The notes beneath the pieces were generated by a model. That model was given only the letters and a program-made list of their open reading frames with translations, was not told the origin of the DNA and did not search any database. A stretch of 61,096 nt of DNA, taken from contig VXRL01000029.1 in NCBI GenBank assembly GCA_009838515.1, positions 1-61,096 on the forward strand, in the 5' to 3' direction. This DNA is from Terriglobia bacterium. GTDB lineage: Bacteria > Acidobacteriota > Terriglobia > Bryobacterales > UBA6623. Below, in pieces: positions 60,481 through 61,096 of this stretch; within the stretch, counting starts at the first letter, position 1, and each line of letters begins with the position of its first letter. The position numbers were made by a program, and so were the translations under genes.

Positions 60481-61096
<616 letters not shown>

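Overview
The window is a stretch of high-GC bacterial chromosome with about 47 supported protein genes, two intact but anomalous tRNA genes and no IS element, CRISPR array or rRNA. The mix points to an acidobacterium-like organism (Acidobacteriota, perhaps Bryobacterales or Vicinamibacteria): a DUF1501 plus planctomycete-type cytochrome (PSD1) pair, several formylglycine sulfatases, a Gfo/Idh/MocA oxidoreductase with a signal peptide, PQQ-type beta-propellers, the Anbu/alpha-E/ATP-grasp cluster and RecD2. This placement is inference; there is no rRNA marker here.

Layout. 1-1.7 kb is a low-GC, gene-poor patch with two tRNAs whose bodies and anticodons do not match, two decayed tRNA-like remnants, a small secreted protein and a 61-residue conserved small protein. 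1.9-7.4 kb (minus) carries the DUF1501/PSD1 pair and an iduronate-sulfatase-like enzyme. 7.5-11 kb (plus) has an exported TldD/TldE-like pair. 11-15 kb holds an orphan sugar transferase, a DUF3467 protein, an S41 protein lacking both catalytic residues and a spondin-domain protein. 15.2-23.4 kb (minus) is a long, translationally coupled housekeeping run: SpoIIE phosphatase, K+ channel, nnrE-nnrD, tsaE, ruvA, ruvB, nucleoside kinase, membrane protein. 23.5-28.7 kb has nfeD-slipin, a SPOR protein, rsgA and folD. 29-33.1 kb is the ATP-grasp/alpha-E/Anbu/transglutaminase operon. 33.2-41.2 kb has an NCS2 permease with a kinase-like tail, recD2, a LolD-like ATPase, shikimate kinase, an SDR and an AtuA protein. 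41.2-46.4 kb (minus) is an operon of two PQQ-like propellers, a PaaK-like adenylate-forming enzyme and an NTF2-like protein. 46.5-50.9 kb (plus) has a B12-binding mutase domain, a PanG-like reductase with panB and panC, and a sulfatase. 51-61 kb has the oxidoreductase, hom with a DhnA-type aldolase, a two-domain esterase, a GMP synthase of the long human-like architecture, a third sulfatase, groES and the start of groEL.

The strongest anomaly is the tRNA pair. One is a class I tRNA with a GAG (Leu) anticodon and the alanine identity pair G3:U70 plus A73. The other has a UGC (Ala) anticodon, no G3:U70 and U73. CUC is used as ordinary Leu in this window (for example codon 31 of groEL), so the pair cannot be a global recoding; low-level mistranslation, a mobile-element tRNA array or a non-translational role are open. 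A second theme is leaderless transcription: at least eight genes have a TAnnnT-like -10 element ending 5-8 nt before the start codon and no Shine-Dalgarno sequence.
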